Shown piece by piece: positions 27,560-35,592 of a stretch of 52,448 nucleotides of DNA. The first letter of the stretch is position 1. Every line of letters starts with the position of its first letter. The notes beneath the pieces were generated by a model. The model made no database searches and was not told where the DNA came from. It worked only from the letters and a program-made list of their open reading frames with translations. The translations under genes were made by a program, and so were the position numbers. The DNA is from JBELMB01 sp042088665 (GTDB lineage Bacteria; Pseudomonadota; Alphaproteobacteria; Rhodobacterales; Rhodobacteraceae), in the NCBI GenBank assembly GCA_042088665.1, contig JBELMB010000012.1, positions 1 through 52,448 on the forward strand, in the 5' to 3' direction.

Positions 27560-27950
27560 ATGCAGTGCCTTGCTGAAACCGGCAGCGCCTGTACAGACGC
27601 CGCTGGTCTGCTTGCTGCAAGGATCTGTGCCACGGCGCCCGGTTCCGCGATCCGGGTCGTTGCCTTTGATTTCGATGTTGCGCCCTGCGTCGGGAGGGCA
27701 GGGGCTATCAGCGAGTTTCGTGGCAGGCGGCATCGGGGGGCGTCGTCACCGGTCGTCAACGCGCTGTCGCAGTACCGGATAACACCACGCGCCTCCCCAC
27801 GGATGACGGGTTTGAGTTCGACAACCTCGGGATGACGATTGGCCCCTTCGACCGAGCAGCGGCGGCACTGCGGGACGCGTCCGCCATGGCCCCTCGTAAG
27901 GGGGCTTGTTGACCGGCTTGACCCCCGGCCTACGCTCGCGGACGCAGATC
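27560..27950. other. Unassigned DNA downstream of the imelysin remnant
   Basis: 391 bp with broken plus-strand frames (for example FVAGGIGG and TDDGFEFDNLGMTIGPFDRAAAALRDAS after a shift near 27735) that have coding-like codon choice but no family I recognise. It may be the remnant of a second gene that followed the imelysin. Confidence 0.4.
27890..27903 (-). terminator. Hairpin downstream of arsH
   Basis: CCCCT (27890-27894) and AGGGG (27899-27903) flank a 4-base loop, 48 bp after the arsH stop on the minus strand. It has no T run. A weak terminator is possible. Confidence 0.35.
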
Positions 27951-28661
27951 CTATGACGCGGTGCGGTTCACCCGGGCGATCAGCGCCTCCCCGGTTTCCT
28001 TGCGCTCGCTGTAGCGATCCACAAGGTAAGGCGCGACATCGCGGGTCAGAAGCGTGAATTTCACCAGCTCTTCCATCACGTCGACCATGCGGTCGTAATA
28101 GGAGGATGGCTTCATCCGGTCGTTGTCATCGAACTGCTGGAATGCCTTGGGCACCGAAGACTGGTTGGGGATCGTCAGGCACCGCATCCAGCGTCCCAGA
28201 ATGCGCAACTGGTTGACTGCGTTGAAACTCTGGGAGCCGCCGTTGACCTGCATGATGGCCAGCGTCTTGCCCTGGGTTGGCCGGACCGCGCCAAGGGACA
28301 GCGGGATCCAGTCGATCTGCGCCTTCATGATGCCCGTCATCGTGCCGTGGCGTTCGGGAGAACACCAGACCATGCCTTCGCTCCAGATCACGAGGTCGCG
28401 CAACTCTTTCACCTTGGGGTGATCTGCCTCGGCATCGTCCGGCAAAGGCATGCCGGACGGATCAAAGGTGCGGACCTCCGCGCCCAATCGCTGCAGCACG
28501 CGCGCCGCTTCTTCGGTCATCAACCGGCTGAAGGACCGCGTCCGCAGCGACCCGTAAAGCAGCAGGATGCGCGGCGCATGCGTGGCGCGCGGGGCATCAA
28601 GGAGGCGCGTCGCGTCGATTTCAGTGAAATGGTCCTCGGACATTTGCGGCGTATCAGTCAA
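27951..28661 (-). CDS. arsH: ArsH, NADPH-dependent flavin reductase for organoarsenicals
   Basis: A 236-residue flavodoxin-fold oxidoreductase. The FMN loop GSLRTRSFSRLMTEEA, the VWCSPERHGTMTGIMKAQIDWIP segment and QVNGGSQSFNAVNQLRILGRWMRC are hallmark ArsH sequences. ArsH oxidises trivalent methyl- and aryl-arsenicals to less toxic pentavalent forms. It overlaps arsC by eight bases and is the last gene of the operon. Confidence 0.96.
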   Translation of the reverse strand: MTDTPQMSEDHFTEIDATRLLDAPRATHAPRILLLYGSLRTRSFSRLMTEEAARVLQRLGAEVRTFDPSGMPLPDDAEADHPKVKELRDLVIWSEGMVWCSPERHGTMTGIMKAQIDWIPLSLGAVRPTQGKTLAIMQVNGGSQSFNAVNQLRILGRWMRCLTIPNQSSVPKAFQQFDDNDRMKPSSYYDRMVDVMEELVKFTLLTRDVAPYLVDRYSERKETGEALIARVNRTAS

Positions 28662-29076
28662 CGCGCTCTCCCTTTTCGTTCAGGATCATTTGGCCGTCTT
28701 CCTTGTAGAGCGGCCCGGTCGGCATCTGGTCGAGAAGATCCAGAACCCGTTCAGAAGGACGACAAAGCCGCACGCCCCTTGGGCTGCAGACGATGGGCCG
28801 ATTGACGAGAACCGAATGAACCAGCATCGCGTCGAGGAGGGCCTCGTCGGAGACGGCCGGATCCAGCAGGCCCATGTCTTTTGCCGGAGATTTCGTGGTG
28901 CGCAGGGCGCTGCGCGGGGTCAGGTCAGCGGCGGCGAAGAGCGCCAGCAATTGCGGGCGCGTCCAGCCTTCGCTCAGGTAGTCGATCACGACCGGCGTCT
29001 CGCCCGAAGCCCGGATGATGTTCAGAACATTGCGGGAGGTGCCGCACGCGGGGTTGTGATGGATAACGATTGTCAT
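28654..29076 (-). CDS. arsC: ArsC, glutaredoxin-dependent arsenate reductase
   Basis: A 140-residue thioredoxin-fold arsenate reductase of the Spx/ArsC type. The N-terminus MTIVIHHNPACGTSRNVL places the catalytic Cys at residue 11. The RTTKSPAKDMGL segment and NRPIVCSPRGVRLCRPSE carry the arginines that bind arsenate. It reduces arsenate to arsenite using glutathione and glutaredoxin. The ATG at 29076 overlaps the malY stop in an ATGA arrangement. No arsenite efflux pump (ArsB or Acr3) is in the window. Confidence 0.95.
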   Translation of the reverse strand: MTIVIHHNPACGTSRNVLNIIRASGETPVVIDYLSEGWTRPQLLALFAAADLTPRSALRTTKSPAKDMGLLDPAVSDEALLDAMLVHSVLVNRPIVCSPRGVRLCRPSERVLDLLDQMPTGPLYKEDGQMILNEKGERVD

Positions 29077-30257
29077 GAGGGACCTCCGACAGCAGTGATC
29101 AACCCGTCCAGCGCAGCGGACAGGCGCGCCCTTGGGCAGGCGATGTTGAGACGCCCGAAACCGGCGCCCTGCGGCCCAAAGGCGATGCCGCGTGTGATGG
29201 CCCAACCCGCCTTGTGCCGCAAGAAGGCGGTCAGATCCTCCGGGGGCACCCCAAGGCCGCGGAAATCCAGCCAAAGCAGGAATGTCCCCTCCGGTTCGAT
29301 CAGCGTGACCTGCGGAACATCCGCAAGACGAGAGCGGACGAGGTCGAGATTTTCACGCAGATAAGCCCGCGCAGCATCCAGCCATGGTGCGCCCTGCGCA
29401 TAGGCCGCTTCCATCGCGACAGAGGCAAAGGCGTTGTTCTTGTTGACCGTCAGGCGGCTGTTTTCGGCCTGAAATGCGAGGCGACGCGCGTCGTTTGACA
29501 CAACGGTGAAGGCCGAACAGCATGCAGCGATGTTAAAGCTTTTGGCCGGCGACAGGCAGGTGATCGCGTTGGCCGCATGCTCTGGCGACAGCGCGGCGAA
29601 GGGCGTGTAGCTGTGGCCGGGAAAGGTGATGTCGCCGTGGATCTCGTCAGAGACGACAAGGACGTCATGGCGCAGGCAGATCTCGCCAAGCCGGGTCAAC
29701 TCATCGCGGGTCCAGACCCTGCCGACAGGGTTGTGCGGGTTGCACAGAAAGATCATCCGCGCGTGCGGATCTGCGGCCGCCCGTTCCAAACCGGCAAAGT
29801 CCATGGTGTAGCGGCCATCGCGCAGGATCAGCGGGTTTTCCACCAGCCGCCGCCCGTTTTCGGCAATGATATCGGCAAAGTCGAAAAACACCGGCGGTTG
29901 CACGATGATCCCGTCACCGGGCCGGGTGAACAGGGTCGCCGCCATCGCCAATGCGTTCAGGACATTGGGCGCGCGCAGGATGTGATCCGGGTCGACGGTC
30001 CAGCGATGCCTGTGACTTAGCCAGTCGGTCAGCGCGGGCATCAATCCCTCGGGCGCGGTTTCATAGCCGAAAACACCATGCGCGGCCCGCTGCGCGATGG
30101 CCCGTGTTATGCAGGGGGCGACATGGAAATCCATATCGGCCACCCCGGCTGCAAACAGCGCGGCCCCGTCAGCGCCCAGCACGATTGGATGATGCTTCAA
30201 TGCCGGAACCGCACGCCGGTCGATCTCCTCGTCAAAGTCAAAGAGCGCATCAGTCAT
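29073..30257 (-). CDS. MalY/PatB-type PLP C-S lyase (aminotransferase fold I)
   Basis: A 394-residue PLP enzyme of fold type I, closest to MalY/PatB cystathionine beta-lyases. It shows VADMDFHVAPCITRAI, FGYETAPEGLMPAL, NPHNPVGRVWTRDEL, VVSDEIHGDITFPGH, the PLP lysine in LSPAKSFNIAACC, and a closing GAGFGRLNIACPRARL. These enzymes split S-substituted cysteines into pyruvate, ammonia and a thiol. The ATG at 30257 is preferred over a GTG two codons upstream. Overlap with arsC by 4 bp makes it part of the arsenic operon, perhaps supplying thiols or handling thiol conjugates, but that link is inference. Confidence 0.88.
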   Translation of the reverse strand: MTDALFDFDEEIDRRAVPALKHHPIVLGADGAALFAAGVADMDFHVAPCITRAIAQRAAHGVFGYETAPEGLMPALTDWLSHRHRWTVDPDHILRAPNVLNALAMAATLFTRPGDGIIVQPPVFFDFADIIAENGRRLVENPLILRDGRYTMDFAGLERAAADPHARMIFLCNPHNPVGRVWTRDELTRLGEICLRHDVLVVSDEIHGDITFPGHSYTPFAALSPEHAANAITCLSPAKSFNIAACCSAFTVVSNDARRLAFQAENSRLTVNKNNAFASVAMEAAYAQGAPWLDAARAYLRENLDLVRSRLADVPQVTLIEPEGTFLLWLDFRGLGVPPEDLTAFLRHKAGWAITRGIAFGPQGAGFGRLNIACPRARLSAALDGLITAVGGPS

Positions 30258-30323
30258 GGGCACGTCGCATGTGTTTGTCGCGCACGCGCGGGGCCTTCGG
30301 GGCTGATGGATGGGTCATCTGCG

Positions 30324-31307
30324 TCACCTGGCCTGCGCCAAAAGCATCGAAAAACGGGCCGCGTCGATGTTGCCACCGGTGACATAGGTGGCAACGGTAC
30401 GCCCGGCGATGGGCACCTGTCCGTTCAGCACGGCGGCAAGGCCGACCACCGCTCCTGGCTCTGTCACGATCTTGAAATGCTCAAAGGCAAATCGCATCGC
30501 GTCGCGCGCCTCTTCATCCGTTGCGGTCACGCCTCCGGCCAGCAGGGTCCGGTTGATGGCAAAGGTCATCTCGCCCGGGATCGGCGTCATGATCGCGTCG
30601 CAAATCGTGCGCTGGCCCTTTGGGTTGGGCAGGCGTTCCCCGGCCTCCAACGACCGGCGCGTGTCGTCAAAGAGCACAGGCTCGGCGGCAAAGACCTCTG
30701 TGTTCGGGGAGGCTTCGGCCATGACCATCGCGGTTGCCGCCGTCAGCCCGCCGCCACCGCAGGGGATCAGCACCGCATCCAGCGGACCACCGGCGTCCTC
30801 CAACAGTTCAAGCGCGGCGGTGCCGGCCCCGGCCAGAATTTGCGGATGCGCGCTGGGCGGAACCTCGATCCGGCCTGTCTCGGCCATGATCCGGGCCACA
30901 ACATCCGCACTGTTCTGGGTGTCGCGGTCGTAGGGGACAATCTGCGCGCCCATCGCCCGCACGGCGGCCTGCTTCGCCGCGGGCGCATCCGAAGGCATGA
31001 CGATCACCGCCGAGGAGCCAAGGATCTGCGCCGCGCGCGCCAATCCCAGCGCATGATTGCCCGAGGAATAGGTGACGGCCCCGCGCGCGCGCTCTTCGTC
31101 CGACAGACGCAGCATCCGGTGATAGGCCCCCCGGATCTTGAAGGCGCCCGTGCGCTGCATGTTCTCTGCCTTGAGCAGCAACCGCCCACCCAGCATCGCG
31201 TTCACTTCCGCGTTTTCCAGAAGCGGCGTCCGCGTCACGACGCCTTTGAGCGCGGCTGCGGCGTCGTGCACGTCCTGCAGGGAAACGACGGGGGGCTGGT
31301 GCATCAT
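30324..31307 (-). CDS. Threonine-dehydratase-like PLP enzyme (EutB/serine racemase type)
   Basis: A 327-residue fold-II PLP enzyme. The PLP lysine is K57 in TGAFKIRGAY. The substrate loop SSGNHALGLA, the phosphate-binding PCGGGGL and the late TEPGAVVGLAAVL are present, without an ACT domain, so it is a catabolic threonine/serine dehydratase, serine racemase or the hydroxyectoine enzyme EutB. It overlaps the aspartoacylase-type gene by 4 bp (ATGA). That pairing also occurs in ectoine-use clusters (EutB with EutE/DoeB), which is suggestive, but the other ectoine genes are not in the window. Confidence 0.85.
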   Translation of the reverse strand: MMHQPPVVSLQDVHDAAAALKGVVTRTPLLENAEVNAMLGGRLLLKAENMQRTGAFKIRGAYHRMLRLSDEERARGAVTYSSGNHALGLARAAQILGSSAVIVMPSDAPAAKQAAVRAMGAQIVPYDRDTQNSADVVARIMAETGRIEVPPSAHPQILAGAGTAALELLEDAGGPLDAVLIPCGGGGLTAATAMVMAEASPNTEVFAAEPVLFDDTRRSLEAGERLPNPKGQRTICDAIMTPIPGEMTFAINRTLLAGGVTATDEEARDAMRFAFEHFKIVTEPGAVVGLAAVLNGQVPIAGRTVATYVTGGNIDAARFSMLLAQAR

Positions 31308-32305
31308 TCTGCGTCCGCCGCGATCTGGTAAAGCGCATCCCCGCGTTGCAGATGGGCCATGGCGCGCATGGCCAAAACCAGGCCTGAGTAGGGGGAGGTC
31401 ACCGTGTCGGGCGCCTTGCCCGGTGTCGCGGGGTGATGGATGCGCGCCACGGTCTCGCCGGTTGCGACGTCGTCGCCAATGGACTTGAGCGGTTCAAACA
31501 CGCCCGCCTCGTAGGCATATATCGATCCCCGCACGTTCAGGGCCCGCGTGCCCTGTGCGGCCTCCGGCACATAGCCCGGCAGCATGCCCAGGGCCTGCAG
31601 GATCCGGCGCAGGCCGCGCTCTGTGCGGTGCAGGATATCCGGCGTTACGCAGCCCGCTCCGCCCAGTTCGGCCATCACGTTGACGACACCCTTGCGGTTG
31701 GCCGCGCCCATGGCCGTGCGTGCCGTGCTGCTGCGCCCGCCACCCCCGGTGAAGACCCAGGCATAGGGCAGGTCAAAGGCCTCGGTCAGTGTGACCAGGC
31801 CGGTTTCCTCGGACGCGGAATGGGAAGGGCCGCGCATCACTGTCGCCGGATAGTTCAGCGATGAGCCGCCGGAATGAAGATCTACCGCGTAGTCCGCAAG
31901 AGGCAGGATCACCTCTTCGTGGAAATGCGCGATCATCTCGGACGGTGTGCCCTTTGGATCGCCGGGATACTGGCGGTTGAGGTTGCCTCCGTCGATGGGA
32001 GACACGCGGGTTCCGGCCTCTGCCGCCGGAAAACTCACCATCGGCAAGAGGATCAATCGCCCGCGGATATCTGTTGCATCAAGGGTGCGGATCAGCCCGG
32101 AAACGGCGATCTGCCCCTCGTATTCATCGCCATGCACCCCGGCGGAGATCACCAGCGTCGGGCCATCACCATTGCGAAGAACGGCAATCGGGACCGGGAT
32201 CCAGCCATAGGCCGAGCGGTGCACCGAATTGGGGACACGCAGGTAGCCAAGCTGTTTGCCTTCTGCGTCGAAATCGACTTCGGATGTGATCAACGTGCCG
32301 GTCAT
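31304..32305 (-). CDS. Succinylglutamate desuccinylase/aspartoacylase-family hydrolase (DoeB/EutE-like)
   Basis: A 333-residue zinc amidohydrolase. The metal ligands are H58 and E61 in SAGVHGDEYEG and H144 in VDLHSGGSS; substrate arginine R111 is in GGNLNRQYPGD. A C-terminal barrel domain (SPYSGLVLAMRAMAHLQRGDALYQI) is typical of the DoeB/EutE subgroup, which removes the acetyl group from N-acetyl-diaminobutyrate in ectoine breakdown. It is the first gene of the minus-strand operon that continues to arsH, and is divergent from the ArsR-type gene. The substrate is not proven by sequence. Confidence 0.86.
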   Translation of the reverse strand: MTGTLITSEVDFDAEGKQLGYLRVPNSVHRSAYGWIPVPIAVLRNGDGPTLVISAGVHGDEYEGQIAVSGLIRTLDATDIRGRLILLPMVSFPAAEAGTRVSPIDGGNLNRQYPGDPKGTPSEMIAHFHEEVILPLADYAVDLHSGGSSLNYPATVMRGPSHSASEETGLVTLTEAFDLPYAWVFTGGGGRSSTARTAMGAANRKGVVNVMAELGGAGCVTPDILHRTERGLRRILQALGMLPGYVPEAAQGTRALNVRGSIYAYEAGVFEPLKSIGDDVATGETVARIHHPATPGKAPDTVTSPYSGLVLAMRAMAHLQRGDALYQIAADAE

Positions 32306-32397
32306 GCGCCCCTCATTTCGGCTTTTGCCGAATTGAGAATTGGCTACGGCATTGGCAATCTCTGGTCAAGCTTCGATATTTCGGGCATTGACGAACC
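32306..32397. promoter_or_regulatory. Divergent promoter between the DoeB-like gene and arsR
   Basis: A 92-bp gap between the two divergent starts. A perfect inverted repeat TTCGGC-TTTT-GCCGAA lies at 32317-32332, starting 12 bp from the DoeB-like ATG. It could be an operator for the ArsR-family protein or a leader hairpin. The ArsR-type gene starts at 32398, so control of both directions from here is plausible. Confidence 0.55.
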
Positions 32398-32733
32398 ATG
32401 GATCAGGATTCCGCCATCGACGCCTTTGGCGCGCTCGCCCATCCCACCCGGCTGGCCGTGTTCCGGCTCCTGGTGCGAGAGGTGCCCGCGGGCGTGCCTG
32501 CCTTGATGATTGCACAGCGCCTTGATGCGAAACCCTCGACGCTGTCCGGCCATCTGTCGGTCCTCAAGCGTGCCGGGCTGCTCACCAGCAGTCGGCACCA
32601 ACGCGAGATCCGCTATGCGGCCAACCTTGGGGCCATCAACGCTCTGGTCGCTTTCGTGCTGTCGGATTGTTGCGGCGGACGGGTTCAGAACTGCCGGGAT
32701 ATCCTGACCTTGCTGGACAGCGGCAAGGCCTAG
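32398..32733 (+). CDS. arsR: ArsR-family metalloregulator with C-terminal cysteines
   Basis: A 111-residue winged-helix repressor. The recognition-helix region is MIAQRLDAKPSTLSGHLSVLKRAGLLTSSRHQREIRYAAN. The C-terminal cysteines C91, C92 and C99 (SDCCGGRVQNC) match the As(III)-binding pattern of alphaproteobacterial ArsR proteins, which end in DCCxGxxxxC. It is divergent from the operon that ends with arsC and arsH, so arsenite-responsive repression of that operon is the natural reading. A 5-bp-stem hairpin (CCGCA/TGCGG, 32740-32753) follows the stop. Confidence 0.88.
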   Translation: MDQDSAIDAFGALAHPTRLAVFRLLVREVPAGVPALMIAQRLDAKPSTLSGHLSVLKRAGLLTSSRHQREIRYAANLGAINALVAFVLSDCCGGRVQNCRDILTLLDSGKA

Positions 32734-33043
32734 CTTTGTCCGCAAGTCTGCGGAGGCTTGCCACCGTGACCAAGCGGCGCTTGGCGCGCCTGCGCCTGCC
32801 TTTGGCATGTGCTTTCAGTCCCGCGGCCTTGCGGGGACACCGATCCTGAACGCAGGGCAGGGGCCATGGCGGACGCGGTCGCCGGCAAGGCCCTTGGCAT
32901 ATTTTTCACGCGCTGCGTCGGAGATGGTTGCAAAGTGAGCCGGATGGGTGATCATCCTGCCGGAGTTGGCAAGTGGCCCTGTCCAGCATTTGGCTGGTCC
33001 GCATTTTCACCAGCGCGCAGACAGACCCCGAGGTGAGACCGGC
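32734..33043. other. Intergenic region between arsR and the FAD oxidase gene
   Basis: 310 bp. It holds a small hairpin right after arsR and the ribosome-binding site (GAGGTGAG) of the next gene. A short minus-strand frame (about 32730-32933) is unremarkable. I see no other gene. Confidence 0.45.
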
Positions 33044-34345
33044 ATGACCGACCAATCGATCTTTGCACATGGCTTCAAATCCGACCCCTATTGGTGGGAG
33101 CAAACGCCGCGCCCGGAGATCGCGCAGGAGGATCTGCCTGCCTCGGTCGAGGTTGCCATTGTCGGCTCTGGCTACACCGGCTTGAATGCGGCCATCCAGA
33201 CAGCGCGCGGTGGGCGCGAGACGCTGATCTTTGACGCAGGGGATGCCGGGTTCGGGTGCAGCACGCGCAATGGTGGGCAGATCAGCACGAGCATCAAACC
33301 TTCGCTGGCGGAACTGACGAAACGGCACGGGCCGGATCTGGCCTTCGACATCCTGCAAGAGGGGCACCGCGCCCTGTCATGGATTGGCGCCTTCATCGAC
33401 AGCGAAGGGATCGACTGTGATTTCAAGGTGCCCGGGCGCTTTCACGCGGCGCATAACTCCAGCGCGTTCGACAGGCTTGCGCGTGGGGTCAAGGACCAGC
33501 CGCGCGGGCTGGAAGTGCCGTGCCACGTCGTGTCCCGCGCGGATCAACAGGCCGAGATCGGCAGCGACAGCTATCATGGTGGCGTCGTGTACGAAAACCA
33601 CGCGAGTGTGGATCCCGCGCGCTATCACCAAGGACTGCTGGACCGGGCGCGCGGTGCCGGTGCGATGGTGGCCGCGCATTGCAAGGTCAATGCAATCGAC
33701 AAGAGCGGCGACGGGTTCGTGCTGCGCACCGCGCGCGGAGATGTCCGTGCCCGCGACGTGGTGATCGCAACCAATGGGTACACCACGGGTCTGACCCCGT
33801 ATCTGCAGCGCAGGGTCATCCCGATTGGCAGCTACGTCATCGCCACGGAGCCAATCGAAAAGAGCGTCATGGACAGGCTCATGCCAAAGGACCGGATCGT
33901 CAGCGACAGCCGCAAGGTGGTCTATTACTACCGCCCCTCACCGGATCGCCAGAGGATCCTCTTTGGCGGACGGGTGTCGAGCACCGAAACGGACACGGAC
34001 CAAAGCGCCGTGCGCCTCAAACGTGACCTCGACCGCCTGTTTCCGGAACTGGGCGACACGCAGGTCAGCCACAGCTGGATGGGGTTCGTGGCCTATACCT
34101 TTGACACGATGGCCAATGCGGGCAAGCGCGACGGCATGTATTATGCCATGGGCTATTGTGGGTCGGGCGTGTCCATGGCGAGCTATCTGGGCATGCGGAT
34201 CGGCCAACAGGTGCTGGGCCTCTCCGAGGGGCGGACAGCCTTTGACACGGTCTCCATGTCGACGCGGCCGCTTTACACCGGCAAGCCCTGGTTCCTGCCA
34301 GCTTCGGTTGCCTGGTTCCGTCTTCTGGACCGACTGAACATCTGA
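33044..34345 (+). CDS. FAD-dependent amine/amino-acid oxidase (DAO/PuuB-like)
   Basis: A 433-residue D-amino-acid-oxidase-fold flavoenzyme. The FAD motif is VAIVGSGYTGLNAAIQTAR after a leader with FKSDPYWWEQTPRP, characteristic of the gamma-glutamylputrescine oxidase/OrdL group. GCSTRNGGQISTS and the C-terminal YAMGYCGSGVSMASYLG complete the cofactor site. It probably oxidises an amine imported by the polyamine-type transporter encoded next on the same strand. The frame opens upstream at 32948, but the ATG at 33044 with GAGGTGAG before it is the better start. Confidence 0.9.
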   Translation: MTDQSIFAHGFKSDPYWWEQTPRPEIAQEDLPASVEVAIVGSGYTGLNAAIQTARGGRETLIFDAGDAGFGCSTRNGGQISTSIKPSLAELTKRHGPDLAFDILQEGHRALSWIGAFIDSEGIDCDFKVPGRFHAAHNSSAFDRLARGVKDQPRGLEVPCHVVSRADQQAEIGSDSYHGGVVYENHASVDPARYHQGLLDRARGAGAMVAAHCKVNAIDKSGDGFVLRTARGDVRARDVVIATNGYTTGLTPYLQRRVIPIGSYVIATEPIEKSVMDRLMPKDRIVSDSRKVVYYYRPSPDRQRILFGGRVSSTETDTDQSAVRLKRDLDRLFPELGDTQVSHSWMGFVAYTFDTMANAGKRDGMYYAMGYCGSGVSMASYLGMRIGQQVLGLSEGRTAFDTVSMSTRPLYTGKPWFLPASVAWFRLLDRLNI

Positions 34346-34450
34346 CGTGACGCGCGGGCGATCCGATCAGCGCGGTAGACAAGCCGTTCTGGCCTGACCT
34401 ATGCTCCCGAAGGAAAGAGCGATAACGCCATGTCCAGGGAGAAGTTGAGA

Positions 34451-35509
34451 ATGAAAAATCGGATGAAATTTACCGCAGTTGTGGCCGCGTCCTTTGCGTT
34501 GACCGGAGCAGCCATGGCCGAGCCGATCACGGTTGTGTCCTGGGGCGGCAGCTATGGCAAGGCGCAGGACAACGCGCTGTTCAATGACGCGTCAAAGAAC
34601 TCGGGCATCGAGATCATTCGTGAATCCGGCGCCAGCATGTCCAAGACCTGCCTGCAGGTGGAATCCGGTGCCGTGACCTGGGACCTTGTTGTCACCGGAT
34701 CGGGCGGTGCGGCTGCGGCGGCCGCCAAAGGTTGTCTCGAAAAGATCGATTACAGCGTCGTGGACGTCTCTGATTTCTACGAGACCACCTACACCGACTA
34801 CTGCGTCGGCTCCGACGTTTTTGCGACCGTGATGGCATGGAACACCGAGAAGTATGGCGCACCCGGCAGCGAAGGCGCGCCGAGCAGCTGGGCTGATTTC
34901 TTTGACGTCGAGAAGTTCCCCGGCACGCGCTCCTACCGCAGCAACAACGTCGATGGCGCGCTTGAGCCCGCGCTGCTGGCCGATGGTGTCGCGCCCGAGG
35001 ACGTCTACGAGGTGCTGTCCACCCGCGAGGGCAAGGAACGCGCGATCGACAAGATCCGCACGCTCAAGCCGCATATCGCGGTGTTCTGGGAATCCGGCGC
35101 GATGCAGGCGCAGCTGATGAAGGACGAAGAGGTCGACATGACCACCGGCTGGAATGGCCGCTTTGACAACGCAGCCAAGGACGGTGCCACCGTTGGGTAT
35201 ACCTACAATCAGGCGCTGCTGGATTATGATTGCTTTGCCATGCCCAAGGGCGCGCCGAACAAAGAGACCGCGATGGAATTCCTCGCCGAGGTGTCAAAGC
35301 CCGAGTATCAGGCGAACCTGCCGTTCCACATCACCTATGGCCCGACCAACAAGAAGGCTTATGAGCTGACAACGGCCCCGCAGGACCTGATCGAGGCTCT
35401 GCCGTCGCACCCCAACAACGTGCCGTTGATGGTTCCGGTCAGCCTGGACTGGTACGCGGAGCACCGCGCCGAAGCGCTTGAAATGTATATCGAGATGCTC
35501 AGCGAGTAA
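34451..35509 (+). CDS. Periplasmic polyamine-type solute-binding protein
   Basis: A 352-residue PotD/PotF-type binding protein. It has the signal peptide MKNRMKFTAVVAASFALTGAAMA (cleavage near residue 23) and family segments ITVVSWGGSYGKAQDNALF, WDLVVTGSGG, FPGTRSYRSNNVDGALEPALLADG and FWESGAMQAQLMKDEEVDMTTGWNG. It is part of a five-gene set with the upstream oxidase and downstream ATPase and permeases. The ATG at 34451 is preferred over one seven codons earlier because it begins the signal peptide. The ligand is probably a polyamine or related amine. Confidence 0.93.
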   Translation: MKNRMKFTAVVAASFALTGAAMAEPITVVSWGGSYGKAQDNALFNDASKNSGIEIIRESGASMSKTCLQVESGAVTWDLVVTGSGGAAAAAAKGCLEKIDYSVVDVSDFYETTYTDYCVGSDVFATVMAWNTEKYGAPGSEGAPSSWADFFDVEKFPGTRSYRSNNVDGALEPALLADGVAPEDVYEVLSTREGKERAIDKIRTLKPHIAVFWESGAMQAQLMKDEEVDMTTGWNGRFDNAAKDGATVGYTYNQALLDYDCFAMPKGAPNKETAMEFLAEVSKPEYQANLPFHITYGPTNKKAYELTTAPQDLIEALPSHPNNVPLMVPVSLDWYAEHRAEALEMYIEMLSE

Positions 35510-35527
35510 TCGCGACCTTGCCGGATT

Positions 35528-35553
35528 GCCGGGCGTCCCTTCGGGCGCCCGGC
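35528..35553 (+). promoter_or_regulatory. Intercistronic hairpin after the binding-protein gene
   Basis: Arms GCCGGGCG (35528-35535) and CGCCCGGC (35546-35553) with an inner CCC/GGG pair. It lies 18 bp past the binding-protein stop and before the ATPase start, and no T run follows. As with the tctC-tctB hairpin, it probably keeps binding-protein mRNA in excess over the membrane components. Confidence 0.65.
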
Positions 35554-35592
35554 GATACCTTCCCCCCCTCAAAATTCGAATTGAGTTCCGCT

